64,000 bases of DNA from DASSUW01 sp963835525. Its GTDB lineage: Bacteria; Actinomycetota; Thermoleophilia; Solirubrobacterales; Solirubrobacteraceae. Positions within the stretch are counted from its first letter, which is position 1. The number at the start of each line of letters is the position of its first letter. The notes beneath the pieces were generated by a model that had not been told where the DNA came from, did not search any database, and was given only the letters and a program-made list of their open reading frames with translations. The stretch spans positions 124,001-188,000 of the forward strand of contig CAWIFM010000009.1 of NCBI GenBank assembly GCA_963835525.1. Direction: 5' to 3'. The translations under genes were made by a program, and so were the position numbers. Positions 53,088 to 62,745 of the stretch are shown here, piece by piece.

Positions 53088-53746
53088 TCGACCTGCTCCA
53101 CGCGGCCGCCCGCGGCTCGTTCCCGCCCGAGGACGGGCGGACCGAGGTGGTGGGCGCCGTGGCGGGGGCGCCGGCGGCCGTGCTCTCGTTCACCTCCCAT
53201 CACGTGGTGGCCGCCGACGTGCCGGCCGGCGAGGTGCTGGCCCGGGTCGACCCGCAGGACCTCAAGGGACCGCTGGCGCCGGGCGTGCTGGCGTGGCTGG
53301 CCGAGCGCACCGGGCTGGTGGCGGGCAGCCTCGACGTCGTGCTCGCCTGGGTGGCGGGGACCGCCGGCGGCGTGCCGGTGCGGGAGGTCGAGCCCGGCGA
53401 CCACCCGCGCGTGGTGCGGGCGCGGCGCTGGCGGAGCGACCTGCGCGTGTTCGAGGGCGAGGGCGGGATGGTGCTGCTCGGCCGCGGGCTCGCGGGGCGG
53501 CTCGAGCTGAGCGTCGAGGTCGCGCCCGAGCGGCGCGACCGCGGCCTCGCGCGGGCGCTGGTCGCGGGCGCGCTCGCCGCGGCCGCGCCGGCGGAGCCCG
53601 TTTTCGCCCAGGTGGCGGCGGCCAACGCCGCCTCCCTGCGCGCGCTGCAGCCCGCCGGGTTCGCGGCCATCGGCGCCGAGGTCCTGTTCGGTCCGCCCGA
53701 GGACTTCCTGCGCCGCTCGACCGGCGGCCGGGTGGCCGTCAGCTAG
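53084..53746 (+). CDS. GNAT-fold acetyltransferase-like protein
   Basis: 220 residues from GTG 53084. N-terminal half is unlike known domains (ADVPAGEVLARVDPQDLKGPLAPGVLAWLAE). The C-terminal half has a GNAT-like core with acetyl-CoA loop SVEVAPERRDRGLARALVAGALAAA (R/Q-x-x-G-x-G/A variant) and FAQVAAANAASLRALQPAGFAAIGAEVLF. It overlaps chaA. Substrate unknown; the CoA site is only partly canonical, so function is tentative. Confidence 0.72.
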   Translation: MIDLLHAAARGSFPPEDGRTEVVGAVAGAPAAVLSFTSHHVVAADVPAGEVLARVDPQDLKGPLAPGVLAWLAERTGLVAGSLDVVLAWVAGTAGGVPVREVEPGDHPRVVRARRWRSDLRVFEGEGGMVLLGRGLAGRLELSVEVAPERRDRGLARALVAGALAAAAPAEPVFAQVAAANAASLRALQPAGFAAIGAEVLFGPPEDFLRRSTGGRVAVS

Positions 53747-54333
53747 GGGCCCTTCTCGCGGACGACTTCGCCCTTGGCGTTCACGCGCGCGGGGACCGGC
53801 TCGTCCGAGATCCGCACGCGGAACTTCCCGGTGACGTTCTGGCCGTTGGCGGGGACGGCCTTGCCGTGCAGGCCGGGTGACACGGCGTAGTTGACCGTGT
53901 AGTCGCCCGGCCGCACGGCGGTCAGCCGCCATTCGATCTCGCGCGTCTGGCCGGGGAAGAGGGGCCCGACCGCCCAGGTGTTGGCGGCCGCGGTGTCGCC
54001 GCCGGACGGGGCGCGGTCGACGATCCACACCGGCCGCTCGGGGTCGGCCAGGCGGGGATCGGTGCCCGAGGTCGCGAACGCGGCCGCGGGGTCGCCGCCG
54101 CCGGGCGCCTCGGTGTCGATCGTCACCGCGAGGTTGGGCAGGTTGCGGTCGTCCGTGTTGCGCACGGCGATCCGCATCGTGGAGTGCTGCGCCGTCGTCT
54201 GGCGTGCCGGGAACGACGCCTCGACGATCTCGAGCGTGAACTCGCCCTCGGGCTCGTTCGCGTCCTGGCGCTCGCTGCCGCAGCCGGCCAGCGCCAGCCC
54301 CGCGACCGCCATCGCCACCCACGCAAGCCTCAT
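53743..54333 (-). CDS. Lipoprotein, unknown function
   Basis: 196 residues. MRLAWVAMAVAGLALAGCGSERQ gives a lipobox Cys at about 18. The mature part is beta-rich with DUF-like strands (FTLEIVEASFPARQTTAQHSTMRIAVRNTDDRNLPNLAVTID, GDYTVNYAVSPGLHGKAVP), resembling CARDB/DUF11-like domains that stabilise surface proteins. It points away from the mce operon, sharing the 118-base gap before it. Convergent overlap with the GNAT gene. Function unknown. Confidence 0.8.
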   Translation of the reverse strand: MRLAWVAMAVAGLALAGCGSERQDANEPEGEFTLEIVEASFPARQTTAQHSTMRIAVRNTDDRNLPNLAVTIDTEAPGGGDPAAAFATSGTDPRLADPERPVWIVDRAPSGGDTAAANTWAVGPLFPGQTREIEWRLTAVRPGDYTVNYAVSPGLHGKAVPANGQNVTGKFRVRISDEPVPARVNAKGEVVREKGP

Positions 54334-54451
54334 GGCGCGGGCGAGCGTACCACCGGGTTTCCGATCCAAGCGCAAGTTCCGCTCACGGTTCCCGTTTGTG
54401 CCTCGTACAGGCCGTGGCATAACCTTCGACGCCGTCTACCAGGGGAGCAGA

Positions 54452-55258
54452 GTGGTCCGAACCGTCGCCGATCGTGCCTTCCTTCCGGCGAAGGGCATGC
54501 TGGAGGAAGTTGGCGACATGATGATCCTGACGGGCAAGACGATCATGTCTGCCCTTCGTCCGCCCTACCCGTACGGCGGCGAGTTCGTCAACCAGTTCCT
54601 CTTCGCGCTCAAGCTGTGCTGGTTCCCGCTGGTCGTCTCGACCGTGGCCTTCGGCTACGGCGCGCCGGGCCTGCAGGCGGCCAACTTCCTCAACCTGTTC
54701 GGCTCGATCGACCGTCTGGGCGGCTTCTTCGTGCTCGCGAGCATCCGCGAGTTCGCGCCGTTCGTGACCGCCATCGTCCTGGCCGGCGTGGCCGGCACGG
54801 CGATCACCGCCGACCTCGGGGCGCGCAAGATCCGCGAGGAGCTCGACGCGCTGCAGGTGCTCGGCGTCGACCCGGTCAAGAACCTCGTGGTGCCGCGCTT
54901 CCTCGCCCTGATGCTGGTGACCGGCCTGTTCGACATCTACGCGCTGCTGTTCGGCGTCTTCGGCGGCGTCCTCGCCACGCTCACCAACGGCGCCCCGCTC
55001 GGCCCGTTCTGGGCGACCTTCTTCACCAACGCGTCGGTCGTGGACCTCTGGGGCTCGGTCCTCAAGTGCACGATGTTCGGAGCGATCATCGCCATCGTCT
55101 GCTGTTACAAGGGGATGACCGCGTCCGGCGGCGCCGCGGGCGTCGGCCGCGCCGTCAACCAGGCCGTGGTGATCGCCACGCTCGGCGTGTTCGCGTTCAA
55201 CTACGTGTTCACGCAGACGCTGCTGGCCACCCACCCGGAGATCATCAACATCCGCTAG
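54452..55258 (+). CDS. MCE-associated permease (MlaE/YrbE family), subunit A
   Basis: 268 residues from GTG 54452. The MlaE fold is seen: long N-terminal amphipathic part, then LKLCWFPLVVSTVAFGYG, IREFAPFVTAIVLAGVAGTAITADLGARKIREELDALQVLGVDPVKNLVVPRFLALM (the conserved permease motif), and GMTASGGAAGVGRAVNQAVV. Works with the ATPase and MCE proteins to move lipids across the cell envelope. AGGGGAG supplies a ribosome site. First gene of the mce operon; two bases before the second permease. Confidence 0.92.
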   Translation: MVRTVADRAFLPAKGMLEEVGDMMILTGKTIMSALRPPYPYGGEFVNQFLFALKLCWFPLVVSTVAFGYGAPGLQAANFLNLFGSIDRLGGFFVLASIREFAPFVTAIVLAGVAGTAITADLGARKIREELDALQVLGVDPVKNLVVPRFLALMLVTGLFDIYALLFGVFGGVLATLTNGAPLGPFWATFFTNASVVDLWGSVLKCTMFGAIIAIVCCYKGMTASGGAAGVGRAVNQAVVIATLGVFAFNYVFTQTLLATHPEIINIR

Positions 55259-55260
55259 CC

Positions 55261-56061
55261 ATGGGACGTCAGTGGCTCGCCATCCCGCGTGACTGGATCG
55301 CCTCCTTCGGCGAGATCGTCCGCTTCTGCGCGACCGTCGTCGGAGAGGTCTTCTCGCTCAAGGTCATGCGCTTCTTCGGCGAGGCGCTGCGCCAGGCCGG
55401 CCTGCTGATCCTCTCCTCGACGCTCGTGATCTGGGGCCTGATCTTCATCACCGGCCTCCAGTGCGGCATCGAGGGCGCCTACTTCAACCGCGCCGTCGGC
55501 TCGCCCGCCTACGCCGGCGTGTTCGCCGCCTGGTGCGACCTGCGCGAGCTGGTCCCCTACGCCTTCGGCTACATGATGGCCGCCAAGGTGGGCACCGGGA
55601 TCGTGGCCGAGCTCGGCGCGATGCGGATCTCCGACGAGATCGACGCGCTCGAGGTCATGGGCATCTCCTCGATGACCTTCCTGTGCGCCACCCGCCTGCT
55701 CGCGGCCTGGCTCGTGCTGCCGTTCCTGTACCTGGCGGGGATCGGCGCCGGCTTCTTCGCGTCCTACCTGGCGGTGGTGCAGCAGATCGGCGAGGTCTCC
55801 AGCGGCGGCTACTCGCTGATCTTCTGGATGTTCCAGAACCCACCCGACCTCGTCTACAGCGTGATCAAGGCGATGGCCATGGCCACGGTGATCGTGCTCG
55901 TCGGGTGCTACTACGGGTACACGGCGTCAGGAGGACCGGTCGGCGTGGGCACAGCCACCGCGAAATCGATGGTCCTCAACATCGTGCTGGTACACCTGAT
56001 CGGCATGCTGGGAACGCAGGTCTTCTGGGGCGCCAATCCGAGAGCCCCGATCGGAGGCTGA
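55261..56061 (+). CDS. MCE-associated permease (MlaE/YrbE family), subunit B
   Basis: 266 residues, paralogous to the first permease. Motif ELVPYAFGYMMAAKVGTGIVAELGAMRISDEIDALEVMGISSMTFL and YTASGGPVGVGTATAKSMVLNIV. The two subunits likely form a heterodimeric permease. Its end overlaps the ATPase start (TGATG). Confidence 0.92.
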   Translation: MGRQWLAIPRDWIASFGEIVRFCATVVGEVFSLKVMRFFGEALRQAGLLILSSTLVIWGLIFITGLQCGIEGAYFNRAVGSPAYAGVFAAWCDLRELVPYAFGYMMAAKVGTGIVAELGAMRISDEIDALEVMGISSMTFLCATRLLAAWLVLPFLYLAGIGAGFFASYLAVVQQIGEVSSGGYSLIFWMFQNPPDLVYSVIKAMAMATVIVLVGCYYGYTASGGPVGVGTATAKSMVLNIVLVHLIGMLGTQVFWGANPRAPIGG

Positions 56062-56873
56062 TGAGCACCACCGACGACGAATATCGCTGGCACACCGGCA
56101 AGCAGCGGCCCACCGGCACCAAGGACGCCGTCGAGTTCGTCGACGTCCACAAGGCGTTCGGCCGCAACAAGATCCTGCGCGGCCTCAACATGTCGATCCC
56201 CGAGGACAAGATCTCGATGATCCTCGGGCCGTCGGGCACCGGGAAGTCGGTCTGCATCAAGCACATGGTCGGGCTGCTGTATCCGGACGAGGGCGATGTG
56301 CTGGTGCACGGCGAGTCGGTGCCGGGCATGCGCGACGACGACCTCTTCGACATGCGCAAGCGGTTCGGCGTCCTGTTCCAGGACGGCGCGCTGTTCGGAT
56401 CGATGAACCTCTACGACAACGTCGCGTTCCCGCTCCGTCAGCACACGGACAAGGGCGAGGACGAGATCGACGACATCGTCATGCGCCGCCTGCGCGAGGT
56501 GGGGCTGGAGGGCTCGACCGACAAGATGCCCAACGAGCTCTCGGGCGGCATGCGCAAGCGCGCCGGCTTCGCCCGCGCGCTCGTGCTCGACCCCGACATC
56601 GTGCTCTTCGACGAGCCCGACTCCGGCCTGGACCCGGTCCGCACCGCTCTGCTGTGCGAGCTGATCAAGGAGGTCCACGAGGAGAACGGCGGCGCCTACG
56701 TCGTGATCACCCACGACATCATGTCCGCCAAGCGGGTCGCCGAGTACATCGCGGTGCTGTGGCGCGGCCGGATCGTGGAGTCCGGCCCGGCCGAGGACCT
56801 CTTCAACTCGGACAACCAGTTCGTGCGGCAGTTCCTCAGCGGAGCCTCCCAGGGCCCGCTCGGCATGGAATAA
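56061..56873 (+). CDS. MCE-system ATPase (MlaF/Mkl family)
   Basis: 270 residues. Walker A ILGPSGTGKSVCIKHMVGL, Q-loop VLFQDGALFGSMNLYDNVAFPLRQ, signature NELSGGMRKRAGFARAL, Walker B IVLFDEPDSGLDPVR, H-loop VITHDIMSAKRVAEYI. The GTGKSV Walker A and ELSGGMRKR signature are the MlaF/MceG form. It energises lipid transport by the permeases and MCE proteins. In mycobacteria this ATPase (mceG) is encoded away from mce operons; here it lies inside. Confidence 0.94.
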   Translation: MSTTDDEYRWHTGKQRPTGTKDAVEFVDVHKAFGRNKILRGLNMSIPEDKISMILGPSGTGKSVCIKHMVGLLYPDEGDVLVHGESVPGMRDDDLFDMRKRFGVLFQDGALFGSMNLYDNVAFPLRQHTDKGEDEIDDIVMRRLREVGLEGSTDKMPNELSGGMRKRAGFARALVLDPDIVLFDEPDSGLDPVRTALLCELIKEVHEENGGAYVVITHDIMSAKRVAEYIAVLWRGRIVESGPAEDLFNSDNQFVRQFLSGASQGPLGME

Positions 56874-56887
56874 CCGCTTCGCGGTTA
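56871..56887 (+). promoter_or_regulatory. Small hairpin between the ATPase and first MCE gene
   Basis: TAACCGC and GCGGTTA form a 7-bp stem around a TTC loop, starting at the ATPase stop. Ninety-seven bases separate the two genes, the only gap in the operon. It could be an attenuator or a processing site. Confidence 0.35.
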
Positions 56888-56970
56888 ACCGACTCCGGTC
56901 TTCACAGAAGGGCGATACTCTGCGCCCTTGCCCCTGGGGGAGTCTGTGAGCGGATGACGGAGCATCATCG

Positions 56971-58314
56971 GTGACGGCGGCACGGATCGCCGCGGTCGGC
57001 GCACTCGCGCTGGCTGTGGCGCTCGCCGTGTGGCTGCTCCTGTTCCGCGGTCCCAGCGGCACCGAGTACACACTGCTCTTCCAGAGCGCCGGGCAGCTCG
57101 TCACCGACGACGACGTCCAGGTCGGCGGCCGCCGCGTCGGCTCCGTCCGCGCGATCGAGCTGACCGACGACAACCAGGCTGCGATCAAGGTCGTCGTCGA
57201 GGAGCCGTACGCGCCGCTGCGCGACGGCACGCAGGCCGTCATCCGGCTCACCTCGCTGAGCGGCATCGCCAACCGCTACATCGCGCTCACCCCGGCCCCG
57301 GGTGACGCGAAGGAGCTGGACGAGGGCGCGACCATCACCACGGAGTCGACCACCGACGTGGTCGACCTCGACCAGATCTTCAACACGCTCGACGAGGGCA
57401 CGCGCGACGACCTGGCCGGCGTGATCAAGGGCTTCGCCACCCAGTACGAGGGCAAGGGCGAGCAGGCCGGGCTGTCGGCCAAGTACTTCAACCCGCTCCT
57501 CTCCAGCTCGCGCAGGCTCGTGCAGGAGGTGACCGAGGACGAGGCGGCGCTGACCGAGTTCCTCGTCAACTCCAGCCGCGCCGTGACCACCATCGCGGAG
57601 CGGCGCGACGATCTCTCGCAGCTGGTCGGCAACGCCAACGCGACGGCCTCGGCGATCGGTTCCGAGAACATCGCGCTGGCGCGCGCTCTCGGGCTGCTGC
57701 CGACCACGCTGCGGCGCGCGAACACGACGTTCGTGAACCTGCGCGCCACGCTCGACGACCTCGAGGTGCTGGTCGACGTCTCCAAGCCCGCGACCAAGGA
57801 CCTGGCGCCCTTCCTGCGCGAGCTGCGGCCACTGGTGCAGGCCGCGCGACCGACGATCCGCGACCTGCGGCTCGCCGTGCGCCGCTCGGGTCCCGACAAC
57901 GACCTCGTCGAGGCCACGCGCAAGATGCCGGCGCTCCAGCGCGCCGCCACGCCCGCCTTCCGCAACGGCCGCCAGGCGCTGGTGAAGGCCCAGCCGGTGC
58001 TGGAGTTCGCGCGCCCGTACACGCCGGACTTCATCGGCTGGGTCCGCGACTTCGGCCAGGGCTCCGCGAACTACGACGCCAACGGCCACTACGCGCGCAT
58101 CCAGCCGATGTTCAACGCGTTCCAGTTCGCCGACAACCCTGCCGGCGGGGTGCTGAGCCCGGTGCCTCCCGCGGATCGCATGGACGGCGTGGAGACCGGC
58201 GTCATCCGCCGCTGCCCCGGCGCCGCCACGCAGCGGCCGGCTGACGGCTCGGCCCCGTTCACCGACGGCGGCAACGTCGACTGCGACCCGAGCCTCGTGC
58301 TCCCCGGCCCATGA
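56971..58314 (+). CDS. MCE family protein 1
   Basis: 447 residues from GTG 56971. N-terminal TM anchor VGALALAVALAVWLLLF, then the MlaD/MCE domain (about 25-105): YTLLFQSAGQLVTDDDVQVGGRRVGSVRAIELTDDNQAAIKVVVEEPYAPLRDGTQAVIRLTSLSGIANRYIAL. A long helical region follows (about 110-330), rich in TTL/NTF heptads, with a C-terminal tail of two Cys pairs. It is thought to form part of an extracytoplasmic hexameric tunnel for lipids. Confidence 0.9.
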   Translation: MTAARIAAVGALALAVALAVWLLLFRGPSGTEYTLLFQSAGQLVTDDDVQVGGRRVGSVRAIELTDDNQAAIKVVVEEPYAPLRDGTQAVIRLTSLSGIANRYIALTPAPGDAKELDEGATITTESTTDVVDLDQIFNTLDEGTRDDLAGVIKGFATQYEGKGEQAGLSAKYFNPLLSSSRRLVQEVTEDEAALTEFLVNSSRAVTTIAERRDDLSQLVGNANATASAIGSENIALARALGLLPTTLRRANTTFVNLRATLDDLEVLVDVSKPATKDLAPFLRELRPLVQAARPTIRDLRLAVRRSGPDNDLVEATRKMPALQRAATPAFRNGRQALVKAQPVLEFARPYTPDFIGWVRDFGQGSANYDANGHYARIQPMFNAFQFADNPAGGVLSPVPPADRMDGVETGVIRRCPGAATQRPADGSAPFTDGGNVDCDPSLVLPGP

Positions 58315-59822
58315 GGCGCGTCGCCGCCGTCGTCCTGCTGATCGCCGCGGCCGCCGCGGTCGTGCTCGTCGTCCTGAACGCCGGGGACGAGGGCGACGAG
58401 TACAAGGTCCGTGCGATCTTCGAGAACGCCGGCTTCGTCATCCCCGGTGAGGACGTCAAGGTCGCCGGCGTCCGCGTCGGCGCGATCGACTCGATCGGCG
58501 TGACCGAGGAGAACAAGGCCGCCGTGGTGCTCGACATCGAGGACCCGGGCTACCAGGACTTCCGCAGCGACGCGAGCTGCATCGTCAGGCCCCAGTCGCT
58601 GATCGGCGAGCGCTTCGTCGAGTGCACGCTGACCGAGCAGCGCGCGGCCGGCGAGGAGCCGCCGCCGGAGCTCGAGCAGATCGAGGAGGGCGAAGGCGAG
58701 GGCCAGTACCTGCTGCCGGTCGAGCAGAACGCCAAGTCGGTCGACATCGACCTGCTCAACAACATCATGCGCCAGCCGGTGCGCGAGCGCCTGTCGATCA
58801 TCCTCTCCGACCTCGGCATCGGCGTCGCCGGCCGCGGCGAGGACCTGGGTGTGGTCATCCGGCGCGCCGACCCGGCGCTGAAGGAGATCGACGAGGTCCT
58901 GAAGATCCTCGCCAGCCAGAACGACGTCCTCGCCGACCTGGCGCGCGACTCCGACACGATCCTCGAGCCGCTGGCGCGTGAGCGCAGGCACGTCGCCGGC
59001 GCGATCGAGAACTCCGGCGAGGTCGCTCAGGCGACCGCCGAGGTCAGCGATGCGCTCCAGGCCGACATCGAGCGGCTGCCCCCCTTCCTACGCGAGCTGA
59101 AGCCGACGATGGTGCGCCTCGGCGCGCTCAGCGACGAGATGACGCCGGTGCTGACCGACCTCGGCGCCGTGGCCCCCGCCATCAACCGCATGGTGATCCA
59201 GCTCGGGCCGTTCTCGGAGGCCGCCGTCCCCGCCTTCGAGTCGCTCGGCGAGATGACCGAGACCGGCACGCCGGCCGTCCGCGCGGCGCTCCCAGTCGCC
59301 CGCGACACCAGGGCGCTGGCCGCCGCCGTCAAGCCGGTGGGCGCGAACGCGCGGAAGCTCCTCGAGTCGTTCCAGAGCACCGGCGGCATCAACCGCTTCA
59401 TGGACTACGTCTTCTTCCAGGTGGCCGCGATCAACGGCTTCGACTCGTTCGGCCACTACCTGCGCGCCGGCCTGATCGTCAACCAGTGCGCCAACTACGC
59501 CGTCCAGGCAGCGTTCGGCTGCTCGGCCAACTTCTCGCGTGTGGCGAACTCGAGCGCCGCGCAGGCCGCCTCGGCGGCACCGCGCGACGCGGTGCTGCAG
59601 CGCACCGCGGTAGCGCTCGCGAAGGCCCTCGGGCTCAAGCTCCCGGAGGCGCCCGAGCCCGAGAAGCGCACCCGTGACCGCGACCGCACGGCTGCCGATC
59701 AGAAGGTCGCGCCCGAGCCGACCGCCACGCCGACCCCGGCGCCGACGCCGGCCCCGCAGGCGCCCACGGAGCAGGAGCGCACCGAGACGCTGCTCGACTA
59801 CCTCTTCGGAGGCGACGAATGA
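58311..59822 (+). CDS. MCE family protein 2
   Basis: 503 residues. TM anchor VVLLIAAAAAVVLVVL, MCE domain VRAIFENAGFVIPGEDVKVAGVRVGAIDSIGVTEENKAAVVLDIEDPGYQDFRSDASCIVRPQSLIGERFVECTL, then an acidic insertion with PPPELEQIEEGEGEGQYLLPV, a helical region, and a Pro-Thr-rich C-terminal tail (TPTPAPTPAPQAP). ATGA overlap with the previous gene. Probably one subunit of the lipid tunnel. Confidence 0.9.
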   Translation: MRRVAAVVLLIAAAAAVVLVVLNAGDEGDEYKVRAIFENAGFVIPGEDVKVAGVRVGAIDSIGVTEENKAAVVLDIEDPGYQDFRSDASCIVRPQSLIGERFVECTLTEQRAAGEEPPPELEQIEEGEGEGQYLLPVEQNAKSVDIDLLNNIMRQPVRERLSIILSDLGIGVAGRGEDLGVVIRRADPALKEIDEVLKILASQNDVLADLARDSDTILEPLARERRHVAGAIENSGEVAQATAEVSDALQADIERLPPFLRELKPTMVRLGALSDEMTPVLTDLGAVAPAINRMVIQLGPFSEAAVPAFESLGEMTETGTPAVRAALPVARDTRALAAAVKPVGANARKLLESFQSTGGINRFMDYVFFQVAAINGFDSFGHYLRAGLIVNQCANYAVQAAFGCSANFSRVANSSAAQAASAAPRDAVLQRTAVALAKALGLKLPEAPEPEKRTRDRDRTAADQKVAPEPTATPTPAPTPAPQAPTEQERTETLLDYLFGGDE

Positions 59823-61216
59823 AGGGCCGCGCCGGGATCGCCGGCAACCCGGTCCTGATCGGCGCCGCGACGGTGCTCGTGGTGCTGGTCGCGGTGTTCC
59901 TGGCGTACAACGCCAACAAGGGCCTGCCGTTCGTGCCGACCTACCAGCTCCGCGCCGAGGTGCCGAGCGCGGCCAACCTCGTGGTCGGCAACGACGTGCA
60001 GATCGGGGGCTCGCGCGTCGGCTTCGTCAACGGCATCTCGGGCGAGCGGCAGGACGACGGCACCACCATCGCGATCCTCGACCTCACGCTCGAGCGCGAC
60101 GCCGGGCCGCTGCCGCAGGACTCGACGCTGATCGTCCGCCCGCGCTCGGCGCTCGGCCTCAAGTACGTCGAGATCACCCGCGGCACCGACAGCGAGGGCT
60201 TCGACGAGGGGGCGACGATCCCGATCGCCCAGGCCACGCCGACGCCGGTCGAGTTCGACGAGGTCCTCGGCATGTTCGACGAGGAGACGCGCGACGCGAT
60301 CGGCGCCAACACGACCGGCTTCGGCGACGCCTTCGCCGGCCGTGGCGAGTCGATCAACACGGCGATCGGCTCGTTCCGGCCGCTGCTGCGCGACGTCGTC
60401 CCGGTGGCGCAGAACCTCGCCTCGCCGGAGACCAACCTGCGCCACTTCTTCGGCGAGCTCGGCGACGCGGCGGCGATCGTGGCGCCGGCCGCCGAGGCCC
60501 AGGCCGAGCTGTTCGTCAACCTCGACACCACCTTCCGCGCCCTGCGCGAGGTCTCGCGGCCCTACATCCAGGACTCGATCACCGGCGGCGTGCCCGCGCT
60601 CGACACCGCGATCCGGACGCTGCCGATCCAGCGGCCGTTCCTGCGCAACACCGAGGGCCTGTTCCGCGAGCTCCAGCCGGGCGCCGCCGCGCTGCGCCAG
60701 TACGCGCCGACGATCGCCGACGCGCTCGTGGAGGGCACGCGCACGCTGCCGCGCACGCCGCCCTTCAACCGCCGCCTCGCCTCGCTGCTCGACGAGCTCC
60801 AGGTCTTCGCCGAGGACCCGCAGGTCCGTCAGGGGCTCCAGGCCACGACCTCCACGCTCCAGTCGCTCAACCCGACGCTGGCGTTCATCACCCCGGCCCA
60901 GACCGTCTGCAACTACCTGACGCTGTGGTTCCGCAACGTGTCGTCGCTGCTGAGCGTCGGCGACCGCAACGGCACGTGGCAGCGTTTCATCATCGTCGCC
61001 ACGCCGCAGGGCCCGAACAGCGAGGGCAGCCCCGCGTCCGCGCCCGCCAACGGGCCCACCGAGGACAACCACCTCCACACCAACCCTTATCCGAACACGG
61101 CCGCGCCCGGCCAGCCGCGCGAGTGCGAGGCAGGCAACGAGCCGTATGCGCGGGGCCGCACCGTCCTCTCGAACCCGTCCGGCACGCAGCAGGCGCGCAC
61201 GGAGACCACCCCCTGA
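59819..61216 (+). CDS. MCE family protein 3
   Basis: 465 residues. TM anchor VLIGAATVLVVLVAVFLAY, MCE domain YQLRAEVPSAANLVVGNDVQIGGSRVGFVNGISGERQDDGTTIAILDLTLERDAGPLPQDSTLIVRPRSALGLKYVEIT, then a long helical domain with repeated NLRHFFGELGDAA-like stretches and a polar C-terminus with Asn/His-rich loop. ATGA overlap with MCE protein 2. Confidence 0.9.
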   Translation: MKGRAGIAGNPVLIGAATVLVVLVAVFLAYNANKGLPFVPTYQLRAEVPSAANLVVGNDVQIGGSRVGFVNGISGERQDDGTTIAILDLTLERDAGPLPQDSTLIVRPRSALGLKYVEITRGTDSEGFDEGATIPIAQATPTPVEFDEVLGMFDEETRDAIGANTTGFGDAFAGRGESINTAIGSFRPLLRDVVPVAQNLASPETNLRHFFGELGDAAAIVAPAAEAQAELFVNLDTTFRALREVSRPYIQDSITGGVPALDTAIRTLPIQRPFLRNTEGLFRELQPGAAALRQYAPTIADALVEGTRTLPRTPPFNRRLASLLDELQVFAEDPQVRQGLQATTSTLQSLNPTLAFITPAQTVCNYLTLWFRNVSSLLSVGDRNGTWQRFIIVATPQGPNSEGSPASAPANGPTEDNHLHTNPYPNTAAPGQPRECEAGNEPYARGRTVLSNPSGTQQARTETTP

Positions 61217-62745
61217 TGGCCCGCCGCCCACTCAGCCGCGTGACGATCGGTCTGATCGCGCTGGCCGTCGTCGTCGTCATCACGTTCCTCGGCTTCACCA
61301 AGGACATCCCGTTCACCAAGCCGTACGAGATCAACGCCGTCTTCCAGTCGGCGAACTCGATCCGGCCCGGCTCGCCGGTGCGGATCGCCGGCGTCGACGT
61401 CGGCAAGGTCAAGGAGGTCAAGGCGGACGAGGACAACCAGGACGCGGCGATCGTCGTGCTCCAGATCGACGACGACGGGCGGCCGGTGAGCGAGGACGCG
61501 ACCGCCAAGATCCGGCCGCGCATCTTCCTCGAGGGCAACTTCTTCGTCGACCTCAAGCCAGGCTCGCCGCAGTCGCCCGAGCTCGAGGACGGCGGCACGA
61601 TCAAGGTCACGCAGACCGCCACGCCCGTGCAGCTCGACCAGGTGCTGACGTCGCTGCAGTCGGACACGCGGCAGGACCTCAAGGACGTCCTCAACAGCCT
61701 CAACGTGGCGCTCAACTCGAAGCCGACGGCCGCCGAGGATCGCGACGCCCACCCGTCGACGCGCGGCGAGACCGCGGCCGAGTCCTTCAACGACGCCTAC
61801 GACGACATCCCGGACGCGGAGCGCTCGACTGCGCAGGTCTTCGAGGCCTTCCTCGGCACCGAGCCCAACCGGGACCTGTCGCGCCTCATCGACGGAACGG
61901 CGCGCACGACCGGCGCGCTGATCCGCAACGAGAACTCGCTGCGCGGCCTGATCACCAATTTCAACGCGACGATGGCGGCCTTCGCCGCCGAGTCGGGCAA
62001 CCTGCAGGCTTCGATACGCGAGCTGCCGCTCACGCTTGTGACCGCCAACCGCGCGCTGGCCTCCCTGAACGAGGCGTTCCCCTCCACGCGCGCGTTCTCG
62101 CAGGAGATCATCCCGGGCGTCCGCGAGACGCCGGCCACGATCGAAGCGGCGCTGCCGTGGATCGACCAGGCGCGTCCGTGGATGGGCCCGAAGGAGCTGG
62201 GCGGCGTGGCGAAGGAGCTGGCCCCGGCCAGTCAGGACCTCGCGAGGCTGACAGACCGGCTGCTCGACCTGCTGCCGCAGACCGACCTCGCGTCCAAGTG
62301 CGCGCGCGACGTGCTGCTGCCGACCGGCGACGTCGTGATCGAGGACGAGTTCACGACCGGCGTGGAGAACTACAAGGAGTTCTTCTACACGCTGGTCGGG
62401 CTGTCCGGCGAGGGCCAGAACTTCGACGGCAACGGCATGTACGTGCGGTTCCAGACCGGTGGCGGCGCGGAGACGCTGTCGCTCGGCTCGGCCTCGGCGA
62501 ACACCGGCGAGCTGTTCGGCAACGCGGTCGCCGTCCCGCTCGGCAACCGCCCGTTCTATCCGGGCACCAAGCCGCCGTACCGGCCGAAGGAGCAGTGCTA
62601 CCGGCAGACGCCGCCGAACCTCAACGGCCCAGCGGCGGCCAAGTCGGCGCCGACGGGCCAGGCCGCGCTGGCGGCCAAGAAGGCGCTGCCGCTCCTGCGC
62701 GCCAAGCTGCGCCCCTTCGGGCCCACGAAGGACGGCGCCAAGTGA
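61216..62745 (+). CDS. MCE family protein 4
   Basis: 509 residues. TM anchor VTIGLIALAVVVVITFLGF, MCE domain YEINAVFQSANSIRPGSPVRIAGVDVGKVKEVKADEDNQDAAIVVLQIDDDGRPVSEDATAKIRPRIFLEGNFFVDLKPG, then a helical region and a lysine-rich tail (PKEQCYRQTPPNLNGPAAAK). The start overlaps the previous stop (TGATG). Confidence 0.9.
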   Translation: MARRPLSRVTIGLIALAVVVVITFLGFTKDIPFTKPYEINAVFQSANSIRPGSPVRIAGVDVGKVKEVKADEDNQDAAIVVLQIDDDGRPVSEDATAKIRPRIFLEGNFFVDLKPGSPQSPELEDGGTIKVTQTATPVQLDQVLTSLQSDTRQDLKDVLNSLNVALNSKPTAAEDRDAHPSTRGETAAESFNDAYDDIPDAERSTAQVFEAFLGTEPNRDLSRLIDGTARTTGALIRNENSLRGLITNFNATMAAFAAESGNLQASIRELPLTLVTANRALASLNEAFPSTRAFSQEIIPGVRETPATIEAALPWIDQARPWMGPKELGGVAKELAPASQDLARLTDRLLDLLPQTDLASKCARDVLLPTGDVVIEDEFTTGVENYKEFFYTLVGLSGEGQNFDGNGMYVRFQTGGGAETLSLGSASANTGELFGNAVAVPLGNRPFYPGTKPPYRPKEQCYRQTPPNLNGPAAAKSAPTGQAALAAKKALPLLRAKLRPFGPTKDGAK